Assembly (NCBI GenBank): GCA_019058445.1
Contig: JAHPZA010000006.1
Location: 372,001 to 436,000, forward strand
DNA length: 64,000 bases
Direction: 5' to 3'
Source: Promethearchaeota archaeon
Lineage (GTDB): Archaea; Asgardarchaeota; Lokiarchaeia; Sigyniarchaeales; SOKP01
The notes under the pieces were generated by a model. That model was not told the DNA's origin and ran no database searches. It saw only the letters and a list, made by a program, of their open reading frames with translations. Each line of letters starts with the position of its first letter. The first letter of the stretch is position 1. Positions 59,869 through 64,000 of this stretch are shown piece after piece. The position numbers and the translations under genes are program-made.

Positions 59869-61170
59869 ATGGCTAATGTCAGTTCAAAAATAGAAAAGAA
59901 TAATGTACCCGAAATAAAAGAGAAGCATCTACCCCAAAAATTTAACTACATGAAAAATAAAGTGGTTGTACTCCCATTAGATGAATATTCACCAGAAAAA
60001 ATTCAAAAAACTTTACGATCCATAATCAATATGTTAGGAATTAAGGAGTACATCGCCAATAAATCAGTTTTGCTAAAACCTAACCTTCTCGCTCCATCGA
60101 AAAATGCATTTACTCCTCCCGAAATTGTGTTGGAATTAATTAAACTTATAAAAACAGATATGCTTGCAAAAGAAGTGCTCGTTGGCGACTCCACAATGAC
60201 CAAAAAATTAACTAGTATTACTTTTAAAAGAAGTAAATTCAATGATATTTGTGAAGCAGAAAAGGTTAAAACTCTTAACTTTTTTGAATCTGAACGAATT
60301 AAAGTCAATTTAAATAATCCTGTATATGACGTTGAAGAAATAATTTATTTACCAAGAGAAATTAAGGACATTGATATAATTATTAATCTACCCAAGTTAA
60401 AAACTCATAATGGATATGTTTATACCGGTGCGATTAAAAATCTTTTTGGTCTTTTAGGAAATAAAATGAACATGCATATGACGCATAAAAATAAAATAGA
60501 ATTTCAAAAAATGCTCGCAGACATATTTTTTGCAGTAGAAGAAACTAATAGTAGCGATTTCCCCAAGATTTTAACTATTATGGATGCAGTCATAGCAATG
60601 GAGGGTAAAGGTCCTAGAGCAGGTAAACCAAGGAAAATTGGCCTTATGATAGCGGGATTTAATCCTGCAGCGGTAGATATTGTAGGATATACATTAATGA
60701 ATGGAAATCCGACTAATTTAGATGCCATAACCTCATTAGCAAAAAGAACGGAACTTCCTGTTGATATTAATCAGTTAGACATTATTGGAATAGATAACAT
60801 TAATAATTTCATTATTAAAGACTTTAAAAAACCTAAAATTTCCCTCCTGAAAAAGGATCGGATTAGAGAGGGTACTCTTATTTCAAAATTATCAGAAAAA
60901 TTAATGAAAATATCTATAAAAATCAATCGCAAACGATGCATCCTCTGTGAAGAGTGTGTGAGACACTGCCCTGCGGAAGCCTTAGTCAAGAAAAACGATC
61001 GGATTTTTGTTGATCATGATAAGTGTATTGAATGCTTTTGTTGCGGAGAAAGTTGCCCTAATAATGCCATAAGTGCTAAATTTTACATCTTTAGAGTTCT
61101 CCCCTTGGCAATTTTATTGTTTAGTATAGCAGCAATAATTATCCTATGGTTCATAACTTCTCTCTTTTAA
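59869..61170 (+). CDS. DUF362 protein with ferredoxin domain and C-terminal membrane anchor
   Basis: 433 residues. Residues about 25-310 are a DUF362 domain: SVLLKPNLLAPSKNAFTPPE, DIIINLPKLKTHNGYVYTGA, NLFGLLGNKMNMHMTHKN and AMEGKGPRAGKPRKIGLMIA. Two 4Fe-4S motifs follow (KRCILCEECVRHCPAEALVK, then KCIECFCCGESCPNNAI). A hydrophobic end (RVLPLAILLFSIAAIIILW, residues about 405-430) should anchor it in the membrane with the Fe-S part on the cytosolic face. DUF362-ferredoxins are linked to Fe-S or flavin-dependent redox steps in anaerobes; the exact reaction is unknown. The HypE-like gene follows 136 bases downstream in the same direction. Confidence 0.88.
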   Translation: MANVSSKIEKNNVPEIKEKHLPQKFNYMKNKVVVLPLDEYSPEKIQKTLRSIINMLGIKEYIANKSVLLKPNLLAPSKNAFTPPEIVLELIKLIKTDMLAKEVLVGDSTMTKKLTSITFKRSKFNDICEAEKVKTLNFFESERIKVNLNNPVYDVEEIIYLPREIKDIDIIINLPKLKTHNGYVYTGAIKNLFGLLGNKMNMHMTHKNKIEFQKMLADIFFAVEETNSSDFPKILTIMDAVIAMEGKGPRAGKPRKIGLMIAGFNPAAVDIVGYTLMNGNPTNLDAITSLAKRTELPVDINQLDIIGIDNINNFIIKDFKKPKISLLKKDRIREGTLISKLSEKLMKISIKINRKRCILCEECVRHCPAEALVKKNDRIFVDHDKCIECFCCGESCPNNAISAKFYIFRVLPLAILLFSIAAIIILWFITSLF

Positions 61171-61305
61171 ATTGTAGTTTTCAATTATTAGGAAAACTTA
61201 CAAATTTGCTTTATTATCATAAAAATATCTCTTCTCCTTGAATCTCTTTCAACTTTAACCTCATAAATTTAAATATCTTTCTTCTCTTATTATAATGATA
61301 CCTCA

Positions 61306-62349
61306 ATGAGAGAAAATAAGAAGAATTTCCCAGTTGGAAAACTCAAACACGACTTTTTAGCTAGAATACTTGATAATTTCATTTCTGATTTAGCTATTCA
61401 AGACGAAAGAGTAATTATGGGATCTAAAATTGGAGAAGACGCGGCTGTAATTGATATGGGGGAAAAATATTTAATTGCAAAAACGGATCCCATTACATTT
61501 GCTACAGATGAAATAGGCTATTATGCTGTAAATGTTAATGTAAATGATGTAGTATGCACGGGTGCTAAACCAAAGTGGTTTCAATCCACTATTTTATTAC
61601 CCGAAAAAAATACAACTGAACAATCTATTGAAAGTATTTTTAAAAGTATCCATGATACATGCAAGTCTATGAATATAACGGTAATTGGGGGGCACACAGA
61701 AGTGACTCCTCGGCTTGATAGGCCAATTGTAATTGGTTCTTTATTGGGGGAAGTTGAAAAAGAAAAGCTTGTTTTAACCTCTGGGGCAAAACCAGGAGAT
61801 GCGATTATTTTAACAAAAGGAATATTTATAGAAGGGACGGCTATAATTGGCCGTGAAAAAGAAACAGAACTCTTAAAAAGAGGTTTTGATTTGTCATTTA
61901 TAAACACATGTAAAAATTACCTCTTTGAACCAGGTATAAGTGTTTTTAAGGAAGCACTTTTAGCCGGAGAAAACTTTGAGATTAATTCTTTTCATGATCC
62001 AACGGAAGGTGGCTTATACTGCGGCATCGCAGAAATGGCAATAGCTTCTGAAACGGGAGTCCTCGTTGAAGAAGAAAGAATAAAAGTGCTACCAGAACCA
62101 TTAGAATTAAGTAAGATTTATAATTTAAATCCGATGGGAACTATATCTTCAGGTTCATTATTGATTACTTTACGCGATGATAATGAGGAATTCTCTAAAT
62201 TAATTGATATTTTAAATAAAAACAACATTTTAGCTAATAAAATCGGTAATGTTGTAGATAAAAAGAAAGGGCTAATGATAAGAAGAAAAGATGGAAAAAT
62301 CCAACCTCTAAAATACTCTGAAACGGACGAAATTACCAAAATATTCTAA
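61306..62349 (+). CDS. HypE/AIR-synthase-like ATP-binding enzyme
   Basis: 347 residues. It has the PurM fold: KIGEDAAVIDMG (D-D/A motif), AKTDPITFATDEIGYYAVNV and NVNDVVCTGAKPKWFQSTIL, VIGGHTEVTPRL, and SFHDPTEGGLYCGIAEMAIA (the conserved D-P-T-E-G-G-[LI]). This is the family of HypE (hydrogenase maturation), ThiL, SelD and PurM. The last Cys that ends true HypE (…I-C at the C-terminus) is absent; the protein ends EITKIF, so cyanide transfer to hydrogenase is unlikely. It probably phosphorylates or dehydrates an unknown carboxamide or similar substrate. No hydrogenase gene is nearby. Confidence 0.85.
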   Translation: MRENKKNFPVGKLKHDFLARILDNFISDLAIQDERVIMGSKIGEDAAVIDMGEKYLIAKTDPITFATDEIGYYAVNVNVNDVVCTGAKPKWFQSTILLPEKNTTEQSIESIFKSIHDTCKSMNITVIGGHTEVTPRLDRPIVIGSLLGEVEKEKLVLTSGAKPGDAIILTKGIFIEGTAIIGREKETELLKRGFDLSFINTCKNYLFEPGISVFKEALLAGENFEINSFHDPTEGGLYCGIAEMAIASETGVLVEEERIKVLPEPLELSKIYNLNPMGTISSGSLLITLRDDNEEFSKLIDILNKNNILANKIGNVVDKKKGLMIRRKDGKIQPLKYSETDEITKIF

Positions 62350-62497
62350 ATAAACTCAGAATTTCAAGATAAATCATTATTTACCGAATATTTTTATATT
62401 CAGAATTTAAACTAATATTATATCTACATAATTTATTTTTGATTAATCTTTTATATTGATATCAACATCGACATATTGATCTATAAATTGGTTCAAA

Positions 62498-64000
62498 GTG
62501 GTAAATAAAGAATTAACTGAGATTCTAAATCAACTCAGTGAGATCTTTTCTGAGGAAATCTTTAATCTTAAAATGCATAAAAAAGCCTACTTCAATATTT
62601 TAGAAAAGAATAAAGATAAGTTCGAGAAATTCTTAGATCTCATAAGATCAAAATGGTTGGAATTTAAAAAAGTTAATCAGAAAAGAGTAATAAAGAAAAC
62701 ATTTACCAGCTTTTTATACATTAATTTCCATCAGTTCTTTAAATTATATTTACAGGATTTTTTTGGATTTGAAGCTGATTCCTTAGAACTAATTATAAAA
62801 GAAAATATATCAGATGATACTCTACTTTTAGAATACAAGTATCATTTAACCTCTGAAGAGATAGATCTTTATGAAGCTACTTCTAAAAAAGTTAAAGGTA
62901 ACCTTTATGGTTTACTATTCTTTACAGGATATTTATATCTTTTAACTGATGTCATAGGGATTTTAATTAGAAAGACGATAGGAGAGAAAATCTTAATTAA
63001 TCTCGATTGTGGAATAATAAAAAACGAAGATGACCATAATTTTCTAAATTTCTTGATATTAATTAGAAGTGATAAAAAAGAAGTTTATGTAAATTACTTT
63101 TATATGACATTATATTACTTTCTTAAACAATTTAAAGGAATCCCAGATGAATATTATGATAGATTGCTTAAAGGAAGAGAAAGATTATACCAAATTGCAT
63201 TGGATCAATACCCTACGGTAAAAGAGAGATTAGCCAATTTACTATATTATTTTTATAAAAAATGTAATTTATTAGAAAACTTCTGTCCCTTGTTAGATTT
63301 TTTAAACTTTGTATGCTCGCGTGTTGAAGACTCTTCGTTTTCTAAACATGATGTTATTAGAAAAGAGTTTTTAGATAATTTTGATTATACTATTGAAAAA
63401 AAAAATTCATTAACCAGAATTTTCGATTTCTTGGATCAGAAAAGTACCCTTTATAGTACGTTTCAAGCAAATAATCTTCCATCTCAAAAATCTCAATTTA
63501 ATTTATTTTTACTGATAATGAAATATTACTTTGCGAGTGGATTAGAAGCTTTTGAAGTGAGTGACTTACTATTTCTACCCGAGACGTTTAAAAAGAGGTT
63601 GAATCAACATAATAAATCTGTGAAGGAAGGAGTAATAGGATCAAATATTATCAATGATATAAATGAATTTATTAACTACTTTGCAATTTTGTCAAACAGT
63701 GGGGATATAAATAGCAATTTTAAAACAATATTTAATAAGGAAGTCTCTCAAATGAATTATCGATTTTTTAGGTCCTTTTTAAAGAGTTTTAATACGAAAT
63801 TTTTATCTTTAATAGATAAAGAGAATGAGATATTATCTGAGAACCCGAAAAATGAGCTTTATACATTTAATATTATTGTAGACCATATTTCCAGAATGTT
63901 ATACGTATTAATAGATAAAATTTTCCTCACTTCATCCAATCCCGATGACTCTTCAAAAAATTTTATTGATCCTCGAGGAAGATATATAGGGAAAAATATT
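62498..64000 (+). CDS. Large helical hypothetical protein, cut by the right edge
   Basis: A frame open from a GTG at 62498 to the last base gives 501 residues without a stop. The first residues are VVNKELTEILNQLSEIFSEE. The sequence is rich in Leu, Lys, Phe and Tyr, strongly helical, with no membrane segment except possibly one near 140 (YGLLFFTGYLYLLTD). No domain was recognised. Codon use is like that of the surrounding genes, and a 501-codon open frame is far too long for chance in this AT-rich DNA. The AAAGTGGT context gives no clear ribosome site, so a start slightly elsewhere is possible. The end lies outside the window. Confidence 0.7.
   Translation, partial: MVNKELTEILNQLSEIFSEEIFNLKMHKKAYFNILEKNKDKFEKFLDLIRSKWLEFKKVNQKRVIKKTFTSFLYINFHQFFKLYLQDFFGFEADSLELIIKENISDDTLLLEYKYHLTSEEIDLYEATSKKVKGNLYGLLFFTGYLYLLTDVIGILIRKTIGEKILINLDCGIIKNEDDHNFLNFLILIRSDKKEVYVNYFYMTLYYFLKQFKGIPDEYYDRLLKGRERLYQIALDQYPTVKERLANLLYYFYKKCNLLENFCPLLDFLNFVCSRVEDSSFSKHDVIRKEFLDNFDYTIEKKNSLTRIFDFLDQKSTLYSTFQANNLPSQKSQFNLFLLIMKYYFASGLEAFEVSDLLFLPETFKKRLNQHNKSVKEGVIGSNIINDINEFINYFAILSNSGDINSNFKTIFNKEVSQMNYRFFRSFLKSFNTKFLSLIDKENEILSENPKNELYTFNIIVDHISRMLYVLIDKIFLTSSNPDDSSKNFIDPRGRYIGKNI

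Noticed and set aside
1-64000. tRNA, rRNA, CRISPR arrays and insertion sequences
   Set aside because: No GTTCRANNC T-loop with flanking stem, no rRNA core stretch, no regularly spaced repeats and no transposase or terminal inverted repeats were found by eye on either strand.

Overview
The window looks like a stretch of chromosome from an Asgard archaeon, most probably Lokiarchaeia-like. It is AT-rich with archaeal information-processing genes (an archaeal-type alanyl-tRNA synthetase, the archaeal/plant-type D-aminoacyl-tRNA deacylase DtdA, RNase Z). It also carries a set of eukaryote-like families: a Rab/Ras-type GTPase (cut by the left edge), two divergent Ras-like GTPases with C-terminal Cys clusters, three longin-like proteins, ubiquitin-fold proteins, a RING-H2-like zinc finger and many coiled-coil proteins. 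The metabolic genes point to an anaerobe: aldehyde:ferredoxin oxidoreductase, Fe-dependent alcohol dehydrogenase, a CdhE-type corrinoid Fe-S protein subunit, a CODH/HCP-like enzyme, NDP-forming acyl-CoA synthetase and several ferredoxins. The lineage is inferred from gene content, not from a tree.

Layout. 1-3.3 kb: Rab-like GTPase, a membrane-anchored ubiquitin-fold protein, a winged-helix regulator, a soluble ubiquitin-fold protein and a RING-H2-like protein. 3.4-9.1 kb: alaS, two tandem metallophosphoesterases and a Nudix hydrolase. 9.1-15.1 kb: the two atypical GTPases, a VOC protein, a class III aminotransferase and dtdA. 15.6-17.1 kb: a ZIP-like membrane protein and a longin-like protein. 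17.5-24.2 kb: an accessory, defence-like block (PD-(D/E)XK-like protein, Schlafen AlbA_2 protein, HEPN RX4H protein, AbiTii-like protein, small nucleotidyltransferase). 24.6-32.4 kb, all on the minus strand: a split CODH/HCP-like enzyme, then a sulfur-trafficking group (CoA-disulfide-reductase/rhodanese/TusA fusion, IscU fusion, IscS without its PLP lysine, DsrE, TusA). 32.9-38.8 kb: an ABC exporter pair, two paralogous coiled-coil proteins and RNase Z. 38.9-42.5 kb: alcohol dehydrogenase, AOR and a MoaD-like protein. 42.7-48.8 kb: a TPR-like protein, a HAD phosphatase, cdhE, and a longin-7TM-longin cluster. 49.1-64 kb: acyl-CoA synthetase, gamma-glutamyltransferase, a coupled pair of coiled-coil/winged-helix proteins, a ferredoxin with winged helix, another coiled-coil paralogue, an ATC-hydrolase-like protein, a GPH transporter, a D-aminoacylase, a DUF362-ferredoxin, a HypE-like protein and an unfinished 501-codon frame.

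How it may work together. The sulfur block is the most coherent unit: TusA, DsrE and rhodanese domains could carry persulfide sulfur to an IscS/IscU pair whose IscS cannot make persulfide by PLP chemistry (Lys replaced by Asp). Beside it lies a CODH-like protein whose visible cluster ligands match the hybrid cluster protein set, and whose Glu and Lys in a short EQKA motif are encoded on a separate 75-codon frame. The best candidates for undescribed systems are the ubiquitin-fold/RING-H2 locus at the left end, this sulfur/CODH-HCP region, the longin-7TM-longin cluster and the defence-like block. No tRNA, rRNA, CRISPR array or insertion sequence was recognised.
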